Notes: generated by a model not told the origin, from the sequence alone. A DNA stretch of 64,000 nucleotides from Moringa oleifera (GCA_021397835.1 JAJFZO010000230.1:5760001-5824000), one strand, 5' to 3'; positions 25,062 through 39,002 are shown, numbered from the stretch's first letter. Translations and numbers: made by a program.

Positions 25062-27095
25062 ATGGCAACATTAAGCATATCGTTACTGTTCCATAAGGTA
25101 AAACCTTATTTACTTATGGTATTCTTGCAATTCGGACAAGCCGGGATGTACATAATCAGCATGGCAACCCTCACCCGCGGCATGAATCGTTACGTGCTTA
25201 TTGTGTATCGCAATGCTGTTGCTGCCCTCGTGCTCGCTCCTTTTGCCCTCGTTCTCGAAAGGTCTCGATCTCTTTCCTAGATACTTGTTACGTGCCGTAA
25301 ATGATGAAGAAAAGATGAAAAGTTATAAACATTGTTGATATGAATATTGTAGAACCATTTATGGCAGTGGAACTACTGTTTATGCTTTTGTTTTTCAATC
25401 TTCTTACAGGAATGTAAGGCCAAAGATGACTTTCTCAATCTTCTTGCAAATAATGACGCTAGGATTTCTTGAGTACGTAATGTTTTTTTCCGTTAATTGC
25501 CCATCATTAAGCTCATTTTCTTGTTTACGTAGTTCTTACCATTCTAATTATACTCCAATTTAATGACTAATTAGTTAAACAAAAACCAGATCTTGCTTAA
25601 CCTAGAATGACCATAATAATGAATATGCTAATTATGTTAAATCACTCTACGCAGGCCAATTCTTGATCAAGGTTTTGGTTACTTGGGGATGAAATTGACA
25701 TCGGCATCATACACCTCCGCGATAATGAATTCCGTTCCCTCTATTACTTTTGTAATCGCTATGATTCTACGGTAATTAAGCATCAGTTAATTAATTAATT
25801 TCATGCACAATATCTTAAATTAAGTCCACTGAATTAACCCTAGTTGATAGAAACATCAAACTGTCACATTATTTGTGCCATACAGATTGGAGAGGATAAA
25901 GATTAAGGAAGTGAGGAGTCAAGCTAAGATCATGGGCACGCTGATAAGTTTCTCAGGAGCTTTGCTTATGACTCTGTATAAAGGCCCTATCATTGATATA
26001 ATATCCTCTAGAACAAGCCACCATGGAAATGGCAGCCAGGATTCATCTGATAAACACTGGGTTACCGGCACACTGTTAATCCTTGTAGGCTGCGTCGCCT
26101 GGTCATGTTTCTACGTATTGCAAGTAAGAACTCTCCGCGTTGTATATATCTACGGCGACATCTTTGTTGAAGATTATTGCCTGTTGTTAGTGAACTTAAT
26201 TAACTGAACGTCTTGCAGTCGATAACGATTAAGAAGTACAGGGCGGAGCTCTCGCTATCCTCCATGATATGCTTGGCGGGCACCCTGCAAAGTGCAGCGG
26301 TGGCGCTGGTGGTGGAGCATCACGCCAGTGGATGGGCAGTTGGATGGGACTCCAGGCTGTTTGCACCCTTATACACTGTAGGCACCAAGTACACTCTCCA
26401 TAGCAACAGTTAGGGCACTAATTCTCACCATTATTATTACTTGTTCTGAACAGTAATACTCTCATGGGTGGTTGAAACCCTAAACTTGATTAATTTCTTC
26501 TAGTTTTCTTTATGGATTAATTAACAGTCAAGTGGGTAGTTAGTAACTTGAGCAAATTAACATCTCATTAATTTTCTTGAAGTGTACCACTAATTAACCA
26601 AGTGATTTTGATTGATGGAAGGGCATTGTTAGCTCCGGAATCACGTATTATGTACAAGGCCTAGTGATGAAGACTAGAGGGCCTGTGTTTGTGACAGCAT
26701 TTAACCCACTATGTATGATCATCGTTGCTGCCATGGCATCTGTCATTCTCGGCGAACAACTTCACCTCGGAAGGTATATATACAGACGCATACATATTCA
26801 TCTTTAATTTTCTTTTAATTGATTCTTTATACTATAATTATTGATCTTGATCCACGACTTTGAGCATCAACAAGCTAATTATACCTATTGTTATCTCAGT
26901 ATCATAGGAGGAATTATCATTGCGATCGGCCTCTATGCTGTGGTGTGGGGTAAAAGCAAAGATTATTCAGCTCAAGCTCCATCGAACCTTATTAAGAGCA
27001 ACGATGCCCAAGAATTACCAACTACTGCATCAACCGATGGCACAAAACCGGTCAATATTGCAACAATAAACAAAGACGAGCAAGCCTCGAATTAA
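25062..27095 (+). CDS. WAT1-related protein (nodulin MtN21/EamA transporter), tandem copy 1
   Basis: Plant drug/metabolite transporter superfamily, UMAMIT/WAT1 branch; known members move amino acids or auxin across plasma or vacuolar membrane, but this one's substrate cannot be read from sequence. Exons: 25062-25261, 25410-25472, 25655-25771, 25886-26123, 26219-26377, 26622-26773, 26900-27095; 374 residues. Two EamA repeats with about ten membrane helices are expected. Family signatures: KPYLLMVFLQFGQAGMYI near the N terminus, FNPLCMIIVAAMASVILGE and GLYAVVWGKSKD near the C terminus, then a polar tail. All phases join cleanly. The exon 6 acceptor (TTGATGGAAG) is purine-rich and weak. It is the most divergent of the three neighbours. 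Confidence 0.93.
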
Positions 27096-27534
27096 TTACA
27101 TGACAAAATCACATCAAATATTATAAGAAAATCTGTAATCCGACCCGTTTCTGATTAGTCTAATAAACCCATGAAGCTTTGCTAATTATCGAAACTAGAA
27201 GAGAAAAAAATTGGCAACGTCCTGGCTGAGCACTTTGAGCTTATGCGAAAAAGGGCATGCCTAATGGGCAGAAAGCATTATTCTGGTCAATTGGAGACGA
27301 TGTGTTGGTGATGCTACTTCCACAACGAATTGCAATAGAAGATCCATCTCGTATGAAAAAGAGAAAGAAGGTCACTGATTCAGGTGTTTATCCAACACAT
27401 ACTCTCTCCTTTGTTTTCCATTATAAGAACACGGCCATGCTGGTTGTGGGGCATTATGAGATATTGTTGTGAATAATGTACTGCTGATGCATGCACAGTA
27501 GTCCCCAAAAAGTTCACCAACATTTTGACTTCCC

Positions 27535-27561
27535 TATATATATATATATATATATATATAT
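27535..27561. repeat. TA microsatellite
   Basis: This is a pure TA dinucleotide run of about 13 repeats. Confidence 0.9.
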
Positions 27562-28367
27562 CAGCTATTGCTTTCAATCTTGATTTTCTTATATCTTCCA
27601 AAATCTACACAAACCCTAATTTAATATCCATTTAGAGAAAAGAATATTAAAAATGTTATCTTGCAACATTTTTCATTCAATTAATCACAAATAATCCTTA
27701 CTAACTACTTCATGCGCTTAATCTTGTAACAAATAATTCATACGGAAAGCAGTTCAAGTAAATGGTATGACGATATGCCATTATTACGCAAGTGATTTGA
27801 TGCCATTAATTTTCAGATAATTATAAACTTAAGAAACATATATAACTCAATTTGTTTAATATGATAATCTACAATGCTTGGATAATAATCTACAATGCTT
27901 AGTCAGATCCAACATGAATAAACTACTAGGAAGAAAATTATCGACAATGTTAATATTCAACGGAAGATGAATTAAAGTTCGTTATCTCCAATTACATGAT
28001 CGATTAGGTATGTGTTTCTTGAGAAAATTATGTACTTTGTACAGAAAAGATATAAACGCATGTGACACGGTTTTTTGTTGCATTATTAACCTGAAAAAAG
28101 AAATAATGAACCCAAAGAGCTCGATTATTGCATGGTTGGTCATTTTCTTGACGTGTACTTATCCATTTCCAGCAGTACTTCCTTTCCGAAATCTTTTCCT
28201 TCTTCCAGGAAATTAATTCTTAGCCACATACATCTTTCCAAATTATAGGTATTATAAACATGTATACATATTTGTATGATTAATAGATTGGCTACCTATT
28301 AAGTTTGGTCTTCCATTTGTTGGGTGCATTGCTTCCCATTGAAAAGTGGTCTTCCACCAAACCTTTT

Positions 28368-28460
28368 TTATGTTGGAGTCCAAACACGAAAGCACCAACT
28401 TTAATTGTCTTCCCCGATGTGTTTTATACTCATCCGAAAAACACTATTCTACTTATTTTT
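28368..28460 (+). promoter_or_regulatory. Upstream block shared by WAT1 copies 2 and 3 (distal)
   Basis: The core AAAGCACCAACTTT, preceded by a GGAGTCCAAACACG-like stretch, matches 37653-37740 upstream of copy 3 (GGAATCCAACACAAAAGCAC), with similarity trailing on both sides. It may be duplicated regulatory DNA or simply unerased duplication. Confidence 0.5.
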
Positions 28461-29231
28461 TTTTAATTCTAATGCAATGCATGAAAGGTGATCATTTTTC
28501 AATGTGCGACAAACTTTGCGCAATTCATTCCTCAATTTTCTTATTAAAAATTAAGCGAAATGATCATATACTTGTGTTTACATGGGCGAGTCATGCCAAA
28601 ACAAGGGTACGCGTTTCTTTTTCTCCTTGATTGAAAAATAAGAGCGAAAAAGATAACTTTATGGAAAGGAGAAGCTTTTTCCGATTAAAAGACAGGCTGA
28701 CATAATAAAATTAGAAAATTTTGCATGAGAAAGCGATCAATCATGGAGAGTGGGCGGAGGAGTAGTAGGGAAAGAATGGTAGCATTAATTTCTACAATAA
28801 AATATCATGTTGTTTGTACTCAGAAGAAGCCGTGTGATTTCATCTTCTTAGGTCAAAATTGCCGGAATTCGTGGCCAATTATCAGCAAGCAAAGGGTTTA
28901 AAGCAAGTTGTGTAGATTGGAAAACTTAGAATGATGGATACTATACTACTTTTGATATGATTTTGATAGTTGAGTACACGAGTTTATATCGACAACAACT
29001 AATTAATATCCTTAAACATATTTGGTGGTAAATATAAATTAATTACCTGAATGAATACTGATTTCAATTGTGGTAAACTTTTTTCACAGGGGATCTGAAC
29101 CAATGATAAGTAATGGTAATATGATTAGAGTAGTTAACAACTTTAGTAAACTCAGATTAAGGTAAAAACCGAGTTACTGACTAGTTTAGTGAACCCTCCA
29201 ATTAATTGGTTGATAAGAAATCATTCATAAA

Positions 29232-29330
29232 TGGTGTCCACTCTTAATAGCACCCACACTCTTCACAAAGACTTCATAATTGAATGCATCATCTTCTAGC
29301 ACTAACCCTTCATACCATTTGGTGGTCCAT
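29232..29330 (+). promoter_or_regulatory. Upstream block shared by WAT1 copies 2 and 3 (proximal)
   Basis: TGGTGTCCACTCTT, then ATAGCACC, then GCATCATCTTCTAGCACTAA recur in the same order at 38382-38480 with few changes, 556 bp upstream of this ATG and 972 bp upstream of the copy 3 ATG. Confidence 0.6.
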
Positions 29331-29709
29331 GAATCAAATCCCCACTTCCGATTAAAAAAATTAATGAAATTAATTAATGAAGAAGAAAAAAAGAAAAACG
29401 AGTAAGCTTTGCGTTAATCAAAAGAGATCATCTAGAGGAACACTCCTCTCTCTCTGCACTTTTCTTTTCTTGTTGATTCTATCACCAAAGTGAATGTCGT
29501 TGCTTGGAATATGGCAAGTCTTTTCTTAATGGATAAGAGAATCAAAATTCAATTGGAGTGAACGGTCCAAATTAGGGTTTCTTTAATGTAATAATTTTTA
29601 TGACAGTGAAATATGTGAATATGAATATGTCATGTCATTGAATATTTAAATTTCACATAAAGATTCCATTTCTAGTGTAACACTACTCTTTACTCTTACT
29701 TTAATTGGG

Positions 29710-29717
29710 TATATAAG
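29710..29717 (+). promoter_or_regulatory. TATA box of WAT1 copy 2
   Basis: TATATAAG lies 78 bp upstream of the ATG at 29788. Confidence 0.65.
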
Positions 29718-29787
29718 AAGGTTGCTTACCATTCGTTCTTTCGTGCTTGAGAGAGTGTAAGCACAAATTAGAGGAAGCTAGAGAGAC

Positions 29788-32211
29788 ATGGGAGACCAAA
29801 GCGGTATGCTTTGCCGGGGACTTAGCAAAGCTAAACCCTATCTTGGCATAATTTCATTGCAATTTGGGTATGCGGGAATGTACATAGTCACCATGCTTTC
29901 ATTCAAGCATGGCATGAACCATTACATTCTTGCAGTCTATCGTCATGTTGCCGCTACTCTCGTGATTGCTCCCTTCGCATTTTTCCTCGAAAGGTATATA
30001 TATACATGCTCGTCTTCTCTCAGCCTCGTACACATACATGCACGAATACCTGTGATTTTCATTCTTGTTCTTCTTAACATTTCGGTGATAATTAGGGTAA
30101 CAATAATTGATCGTTTAATTCTTGATGCAGGAAGATAAGACCAAAGATGACACTCCCAATCTTCCTTAGAATAATGGCGCTCGGTTTTCTTGAGTAATGC
30201 TCTACTCATGCACCCTCTTAATACGGATATATGCGTATACATAGATTTTCAACTCTTAATTAAGAACGGTTATTGGTGAAGTGTATGGATATGCTCGATC
30301 TATCGATATGGATATAGATATTATCATATATAATTATAACTTTATGACACTTATTGATATATGAATAGGATAGATACAAAATAATTGCTTGCTAGCTAGC
30401 TATATTAATGCTGGGTGTTCATTAATTACAGGCCAGTGCTGGACCAGAACTTATACTATGTGGGGATGAAGTTGACCTCCGCCACATTTGCATCGGCCAG
30501 CATCAACGTCCTTCCTGCCCTTACCTTCATAATGGCACTTATTTTCCGGTATAACTCTCTAACCAATTGATTCATAATTTGGTTAAAGATGTCAATCTTG
30601 TGTGGTACACCTTGGCAATGAAAAAGATGTAAGCATAGCTAAGAGCCATGAAAAAAAAAAGAGCAGAAAAAGTAAAGGCTCTTGCCCACTAATAATCAAT
30701 CAAAGAGGCTTCCCTTGTTGCCATTTTATATCATATGGTGCTTTAATTTATCTAGACTCCATATGACATGTTCGAATATCAGCCATATGCATGCACCAAG
30801 TCCAAGCGTTTTAACTTATATTACAAAAGTTAAATTTATAAAAGGCATTCTCCTTCTATGGTTTCATAACATATGATCTTAAATTATAATTACGTGAGAG
30901 TTAATTGAATATCCAAGGGGATATATGAAAAACTTTTGCTTAACAAAGTGGGTTTGCCATTTTAATACAATAATCACCATATCTTTACATACTTTAAAGA
31001 AACACTCAGTTGCTAACTTTAATGTTTAAGATTTTTTTGGCATTTATCAGTACACATGAAGGTCTAATTAATGATACTTCTGTCAGGTTGGAGACAGTTA
31101 ATGTGAAGAAACTACACAGCCTGGCGAAGGTTATCGGAACGGTGATCACAGTCTCAGGAGCAATGCTTATGACTTTATACAAAGGGCCGGTCATCGACTT
31201 CATGAGATCAAGAGGATTAGGGCACCACGAAGCCGCTGCAGCGGAACCGGTCAGTAAGCACTGGGCGGCCGGAACCCTAATGCTCCTAAGCAGCTGCGCT
31301 GGCTGGTCAGGCTTCTTCATCTTGCAAGTAAGCTAGCCTACATACCCTCATCATCCTTGGTTAATTAACACTAAATACCTCATTTAAATTCTGTATTTTA
31401 CCCGTTAAACTATTTCTCCGAGATGCTTATATGGCCTAAGTGACTCTGGTTCAGTCATTTACGTTGAAGAAGTACCCGGCAGAGCTGTCTCTTACCGCAT
31501 TGATATGCCTAACGGGCATGCTGGAAGGCTCAGTCGTGTCCCTTGTGATGGTTCGTGACATGAGCGCCTGGAAAATCGGATGGGACTCTAGACTCCTCGC
31601 TGCTGCTTACTCTGTAAGTAACACTATACAGAAACTAACATATTAATATGCATACGAAGAAGATAATAGTAGTGATATTTATGTATAATTAAGCTTGCGG
31701 CTGTGATTTAGGGTACGGTTTGCTCTGGGATTGCGTATTATATCCAAGGTGTTGTAATCAAGGAACGAGGGCCTGTCTTCGTGACATCATTCAGTCCTCT
31801 ATGTATGATCATCACGGCAGCTCTAGGGTCCTTTATTTTGGCCGAGAAAATTCATCTTGGCAGGTAACATATAATATATTTCATTAGTAGGCCCGTTTGT
31901 CACACTTGGACAAATTCAATTCATAATCATATGGCAGTTAATATTATTGCATGTACGTACATGTTAATTAAACTAGTTAACCTACCAATAATTAATTACC
32001 TTTGGTTAATTTTGATTGTTAATGCAGCATAATGGGAGCTGTGGTGATAGTTTTGGGCTTGTACACGGTGGTGTGGGGGAAAAGCAAAGATCGGAAAAAC
32101 TCGGTAACATCCGAGGAAAAAACTGGAGCTCATCAAGAACTGCCAGTGACAAATTACAACGCTGCATCAATCAAGGTTGATAGCAAGAGCACCTTAACTC
32201 AAGCAACATGA
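29788..32211 (+). CDS. WAT1-related protein (nodulin MtN21/EamA transporter), tandem copy 2
   Basis: Exons: 29788-29993, 30131-30193, 30432-30548, 31087-31327, 31455-31613, 31712-31863, 32028-32211; 373 residues, all phases consistent. The protein keeps the EamA fold signatures: KPYLGIISLQFGYAGMYI, DQNLYYVGMKLTSATFAS, LMTLYKGPVIDF, SAWKIGWDSRLLAA, FSPLCMIITAALGSFILAE and GLYTVVWGKSKD, followed by a polar tail. It is clearly closer to copy 3 than to copy 1 (shared TLKKYPAELSLTALICL-type and SAWKIGWDSRLLAA segments). A bidirectional membrane transporter role is expected from the family; substrate unknown. Confidence 0.94.
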
Positions 32212-35200
32212 TCAGAAACCCTAAAAACTAGCTACCTTCAATTAAGTTTCCGAATTCGCTGATGAAAGAGATTTGACGTCGCATATTATCCCTAATATGT
32301 GCTTTAATGTCTTCTTGGATCTTTTCTTCATGATTGTATCCGTCTGCATATCTTGTCACCTCCTCTACTTTATGTCGAGAGTCTAGTGTGTCACCGACTA
32401 TGCTTTTGTCAATCTATGTATAATGGTCCGTTTTTCTTCTTTGTTCGCATAATGAAAATCAAGTTTCCGAGAATCCACGGATATGTCATACACTTTTCTT
32501 GGACTATTAATATGATAATATATGCTCTCGTACGTGCTTCAAATTATGGATAAATAAGAATATTTATTATCTTCTCGTCTGATCAGAAACTTGAATTGCA
32601 AGAGAGCTCGTTGGAAAGTTGGAAATTAGTTTAAAAAAGCAAAAACGATAGAACGATTAAAGTAATTAAAGATTTTTTAAACATGTGAATAAAAAATATA
32701 ATATGGTACCTAAATATGCTTTAGGCTCAATTATTTTGGGTAGCGTCATATCTTCTATGTTACTAATATGGTGGGTCTAGGCATAGAGTTAGCCCGTTTT
32801 TATTCTCGCATAATGTTGTTTGTTAATTCTTTTTATGAAGTTATGGTTGGATCAAAATGGGATCAATGTAATTCCCAATATTAAAAATTTTATATGATTT
32901 TATGTTATAAAATTAAGTTAGTTCGATCCGGGATTAAAAAAAAAAATCATGATCTTAGTGGAATCCGATCTTATAGACTTTACAGACTTAGTATAAGAAA
33001 ATATCGCAAAGGTCGATTAATTTCTATACTAACTGGAAAAATGAATACTTAAAAAATTAATTTATTATATAATATTTAAATTCATTCCTTTGCTGTATAT
33101 GTGAGATCATATCTTTAATAAATTTTAAATTTTATATTATGACTTTTTCTGTCAAATTAAAGTAAAAAGATATTAAACCAGGGTTATACTTTTTTATATA
33201 CTTTTTATTTATTAATCACATTTTCAATCAAATATAAAAAATAACAATTATTTTTATATAATTGTAATTTTTTTAAATATAAACCTTCAAAAATTTTAAA
33301 CTAATATTGGCTGATTCATTTGCATGTTTTATTAATTACTTATTTGAATAGAAACCAATTCAAATTTTAAGACTTATTTTATAAATTTTATTTAAATTTT
33401 TATAAATTTCAATTCAATATTTTAGTTTTTTAAAATTAATTAATAAATATCATTTCTATACTCTGACATAATCAATTCTCTTTTAATTTTTATCTTAAAT
33501 TTTAAAATATCTTCAGACACAAAAAATAATTAAATTGAACTTCGATCTAAATTACTGTAAAAAAGTTTAAAATATTTTTATTATTAAAAAAGTTAGAAAT
33601 AATTAAAACAAATTTGATATTTTTTCAAATAAATTTTTTAATTTTAACAATTTTTAATTTATAAATTATTTATTATAAATTTGATTATCCATAAAACAAA
33701 AATACAATAAAAATTATATTTAAAAATGAAGGGAAGACGTTTTTTTATACTTTTTTACATCCCTACGAAACCATGAGTAATTTTAAGCCATGGAAGGCCC
33801 ATGATGCCAAGTGAAATAAGATTAAATTCATAAGAGCCTAATGTATCAATCCAGCCCATGAGAAAAGGAAAATGCAAGTCAATAAACAAAGTAATTAAAA
33901 AGGTTGAGTGATGCAAAGGTTGACATCAAGAGCTAAGAACATTCCAATTTTTTTATGGTGCAATCAATAGGTCTACGTAAACATGCTCTTGATTAATAAA
34001 GGAATCTTGTTAGGTGAAGCATAAAAAACTTATTACGTAAACATCCGTATCATGCTTGCAATAAATATAAAGAACTTATCATAACAAAAATAATAATCAT
34101 TTGAGTTTAATTTACCCGTGAAACGATACCTAAGATTAGGATTAGCATTTCATGAAGGTCACTTACCGGGTCACTTTATACAACGTATTTAGCATATTTA
34201 AGGAATTAATTTAAATTGTTTTATGTCAACATTCGAATTCTCTGGTAACTTGTAAAATGTTCATAATGTTAAGAATATAAGAGAAAATTTTAAAATTTAG
34301 ATGTTATTGTAATTAATATACTGTGCATTATGAATCTTGATAGGTGTACCTCAACAAAATTTGTTATGTTATATCAAAAATTTTGGATTAACGTGATATC
34401 ACTTAAACTGTTATGTCATCAATTTAAATTTGTTTGAAAATTAAAATTATAAATAAAGACTCAATCTTGTTTATTTTTTATTTTTTTATAAATTCAAAAA
34501 AATACATAAAATTATATTATATTATAAAGTAAAAACGATATGCATATTCATATTTATTTATTGCATTGTTGTTTATTAAAAGCTTCAAGTATTTTTTTAT
34601 AATTATTATTTATTATAAGTAATATTATTTTATATTTTATTTATAATTATAAATAAAATTTTAATAATTTATAAATATATTCTTAACTTTGTTTCATGAT
34701 TCTTATCAATTTTGAGGAAATGTTCTATTTTAAAATAATAAAATTAATTTTTAAAAATATATAAATTAATAAATAAATAATTTAATATATTAACTTTTCT
34801 TCATGACAGTAATAATGAAAAAAGTTATAATTTCTATAGTTAAATATTATTTATAAATTATTAATTAAATAAAAATTAATATTCAATTATTTTTATATTT
34901 TTTAAAAATTAAAAATATATATTATTAAAAATAAAATTTTATTTAAAAAAATCAATTTATTATTTTAATAAATTTTTCTTCACAGTTCTACACCTTTAAA
35001 GAAATTTTTAATGAATTGTGAAGAATGATACTCTTTCTTTACAATTAATTTTTCATAATTTTTAAATCGTAAAAAAAATTTAACCGTGAAAAAAACTCCC
35101 TTGCCGTTTGAGAACAATGGAAACACAGCGTTGTTTCTCCAAAATGATATCGTTTTCAACATTAATATAAAAATGGTAAAATGAACATAAAAAATGAAAG

Positions 35201-37090
35201 TAAAACTTTGAAAATTAAAATACTATTATTGTATACTACCAATCCAAATCATTATTTTTCGACTCCAAATGTCTTTTTAGACAAAAATTTAAAAAAAAGT
35301 TAAAAAAAATTAGGGCTAATTAACTTTGGTATGACCATGAAAGCTATTATGCACCCCTAAAATGGGCGTAAATTGGATAAAGAGAAGGTTAATTAACTCT
35401 GTGACATAGTCGGATCTAGACGAATAACATGATAAACTTAAGTTCAACCTTGAGAAAATCCCCATACATACACAAATATCATATCCTAAGAATCCGAAGA
35501 TGATCTAGTGGACGAGAGCAACCACTAATTCTACACTAGCATCTTCTTAGCGGTGTTATATTATTATTATATAACCAAATCATTATTAATTTGAACATCA
35601 AAATGTTATCCGAGAAAAACTCTAACCTTATTTAATTACATAATGGATGATTTCCGTGTTCTTATGGGGACTAAAATTCTTTGAATAGGTTTGCAAATTC
35701 TCGGATTATCAAAAATATTTTTGAGCTAATTTGGGTGATTTTCTTGACAAATACCTTTTATGACGGAACGAAATGTGATACTAACCCTAGTTTGAAGACA
35801 AATTCATAAAGTGAATGGCAAGAATTAATTGTTCGAAACCTAAACCTAGATAGCTACACTCATAAAGATTATGATGTACCACCAGCTTTTTGATGACATT
35901 TAACACTCAACTTTCAGAATCTACACGTCAAAAGCATAAGGAGAAAGGAGGAGGCTTTACTATAGAGTCTAGACATTGATCCTCATGCGCACAAAGCATG
36001 TACTCTTCAAGTACATCGACCATTGTGATGATAAACAACAAAGAGACACATATATGTGATGTGGATCTCATTTGTTTAATGGCTTGAAATCGTTCTGAAC
36101 TGATCACAGAAGAAACCTTAGGGGCATGGAAATTTACTCTCAAAATTAGAAAGAGTATGAAATCTTACTGAAAGGAAAAGTTTAGAGCAGAAAGAGGAAA
36201 GAAGAAGTGCAATATAAACAAAGAAGCAAGAACATTAATGGAGTTTTCGAGAGCATAAGGGACCAAGGAAAATATCAATGGTAAGGAGAAAAGACAAAAG
36301 CTGAAATTCCTAAAGACTCGTAGGAAGAATGCGTGTACGCATGATTAAGAAGATGAAATAAAAAACCAATCATAAACAAGAGTAATTAGGCAGCAAAACG
36401 ATCGCAAAATATTCAAAATCAAAAGCCAGGCCTTGTTTGTGACCATTCACGTTGAGTTTTAGGAAAAAGACTTAAGAATCTAAGCATTGTTAGTGATCAA
36501 ATTCAACTACGTACATTAGCAGTAAATTCAAAGCACACAAAACCATAGCAGGCACTCCATCTGCTATGTCTAAAGGAACCCTAATACTCTAAATACACAC
36601 TACATTTTTTTTATTACTGTTAATTGCACCGCCAAATTAAGTATTTGTTGATTAAACCTTCTGAATGTTTTCTTACAAAACTCTGATACCTTGTTTAACT
36701 TGATATGGGAACCTTTTTATTTTCAGCTACTAGTCATTGCACGCTATTATACCAATATTAGGTAGCATCAGTCTGTATTATTCTTACAAGTAATTAAGTA
36801 TACAACAATCATTTGAATTATACTCATAAACTTATATGGAACTAGCCAGCTAGATAGAAAATTAAGTGAATTTGCATTCCATATGATTACAAACTCGAAA
36901 ACTTTCAATTGTAACCCTCTTAAACACGAATGGCCTGTTACTCTTTTTGTGATTACATGACGTTGGATGGTTAAGTATATATTTAATTAATTAACCAATT
37001 AAAAGGGTGACAACAAAGGATCGATGGTGCACAAGCATGAATTTTTAGGTATGTCAAAGACCAATTGGATCAGCTGGTTCCATCTTTGAG

Positions 37091-37125
37091 AAAGAGAGAG
37101 AGACAGAGACAGAGAGAGAGAGAGA
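37091..37125. repeat. GA-rich microsatellite
   Basis: Interrupted (GA)n with two GACA interruptions. Confidence 0.85.
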
Positions 37126-37246
37126 CTGTTGCTTCGATCAGCTGGGTGCTAATAATGAAGAGAAGATGAAATAGAAAAAGCCATGACATGGACTTTCTCC
37201 AATTGGACATATCAGCTCGTTAATTACATCTTTCAGAAAGAGAGAT

Positions 37247-37250
<4 letters not shown>

Positions 37251-37279
<29 letters not shown>
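37251..37279. repeat. GA microsatellite
   Basis: Uninterrupted (GA)14. The surrounding text (CAATTGGA, ATCAGCT, AGAAAGAGAGA, then GATGCTAAT and AATGAAG) repeats that around 37055-37160, so the two GA tracts look like a local duplication of about 160 bp. Confidence 0.75.
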
Positions 37280-37281
<2 letters not shown>

Positions 37282-37652
37282 ATTCTGTTATCTTGATGCT
37301 AATTAATAATGAAGCTAACAAGATGAAATGGAATTGAAGAACTATGATGTTGAGCATACAAAGCAACCCAAATTCAAAAAAGGCTCATTGCATAGGCTGT
37401 CATTTTCTTTGGTGCGTGTAAGCATGCAAGATAAGAGAAACTTCTTCACTGTCTTTTTCTCCCCTTTGTTTTCTTTGCTTTCCCTTAGTGGAGGAGCAGA
37501 CATAATTTCATATAAACGAAACCACTCTCTCTTCAAAGTAAAAAACATTTCTATGGGGCTGGTTACCTACTAGGCTTACTTACGCATAAAAAGCTACACG
37601 TTTTCACAAGGTGCTGCTCCTCTCCAAGTCCCCACCAACCTAATTTTCAGTA

Positions 37653-37740
37653 ATTGGAATCCAACACAAAAGCACCAACTTTCATCGCCTACCCATGTAT
37701 TCCTACCCTCATTTGGCCAAATTATTTTATTCATTTTCTC
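37653..37740 (+). promoter_or_regulatory. Copy 3 counterpart of the distal shared upstream block
   Basis: GGAATCCAACACAAAAGCAC and following bases align with 28373-28460 upstream of copy 2; identity is imperfect but collinear. Confidence 0.5.
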
Positions 37741-38381
37741 CTTTATTGTGTGTTCTAGTACTTCTTTGTATAAATTCAAAGCATGGGCAAATCCTTCCCT
37801 TACTTATCTTACTATATTATATACATTTCTTTACTAATTATTCAGTGTTATCCGATATGTTATGTAGGGATAAAGAAGTCAAAAAATTTACAAATTAATT
37901 ATAATTTGCCATCGGCAAACAAGGGTGGTGAAGATCTTCCCCGCAATCAAAGGCGTATAACATCAGAGTCAAGACACCCATTATCTCCGTTATTATGTGT
38001 ATAAGATAGCGCACCTATATATTAATGCTAGCTAGCTAGCTAGCTCGATATATCTTCATGCCTCATTAAACTATATACTAATCTATATAAGAAGACTAAT
38101 TAAAGGTTATCACCATATATGATATGCTAGTATAGCTTTATGGGTCACTGTGTTGCCTGTTCTCCGCTTCACATGAATGAGCTAATCAAGCTGACTAAGT
38201 TGGTGATGGATCACGCATGATAAACACACTTTTTTTTTTTTATCTTTTCTTTGTATCGGTTAATTTTTAAATTCTCACGCCGTTTTCTATTGCTTTAGAC
38301 AAAAGCTTTGATGAGTTGAATGAATGTGACACTCCGCGTCTAATGAGGTAATCCATTAAACCTACTTTAATTTTGGCTGAA

Positions 38382-38480
38382 TGGTGTCCACTCTTCATAG
38401 CACCTTCTTTCTCCACAGGCACCCGCATAGACTTTGCACGCATCGTCTTCCAGCACTAAACCCTATTGTCATTTGTTCGA
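38382..38480 (+). promoter_or_regulatory. Copy 3 counterpart of the proximal shared upstream block
   Basis: TGGTGTCCACTCTTCATAGC and GCATCGTCTTCCAGCACTAA correspond to 29232-29330. Confidence 0.6.
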
Positions 38481-38957
38481 AGATAATATAAAATTCTAAG
38501 CTCTCCATTAAATATTATTTCCTAATTTGGTCACAACCAGTGTATATCCGACATCAATAGTATTACAAGAATTAACTTATTGTCTTTTCTCATGAGAAAG
38601 ATGCAGGGTGAGTTTGGTCATTTTAATGGTTATTTGGGGAATCCGTGTGTCTCAAGAAGAGAAGACTTAAATCTCTCCCTCTATGTATTTTCTTCCTTTG
38701 CCCTTTTTAGCTTGTGATGCAATGACAATATCAGATGACATGCATTAATGTATCCAACCCTTATTTTCATCCAAAAAAAAAATTATATCAATTTTTCCTT
38801 TTAATTAGTATAAGAAAAAATAGCAAACCGAAGCCCATGATTAACATGAATTTTAATTATATGAATCAAGACAATTAAACCAATTGACCCTTTAATTTTA
38901 CAATACCATGATCGTATATTTCAAACTTAATCGGTGATTTTTATACATTTTTTGGTT

Positions 38958-38958
<1 letters not shown>

Positions 38959-39002
<44 letters not shown>
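38959..39002. repeat. Compound TA/GA microsatellite
   Basis: (TA)10 runs directly into (GA)12, about 350 bp upstream of WAT1 copy 3. Confidence 0.9.

Larger units (their letters stand above)
27096..29709. other. Spacer between WAT1 copies 1 and 2
   Basis: Contains the copy 1 3' UTR, a TA microsatellite, no recognisable gene, and the copy 2 promoter with two blocks shared with copy 3. The open frames at 27257-27472 and 28346-28630 match nothing known to me. Confidence 0.55.

Noticed and set aside
35928..36143. Minus-strand 71-residue open frame in the WAT1 copy 2-3 spacer
   Set aside because: No known motif and no flanking exons in frame; treated as chance.
37091..39002. Clustered short repeats resembling a CRISPR array
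   Set aside because: They are GA/TA microsatellites without spacers, in a plant nuclear genome.
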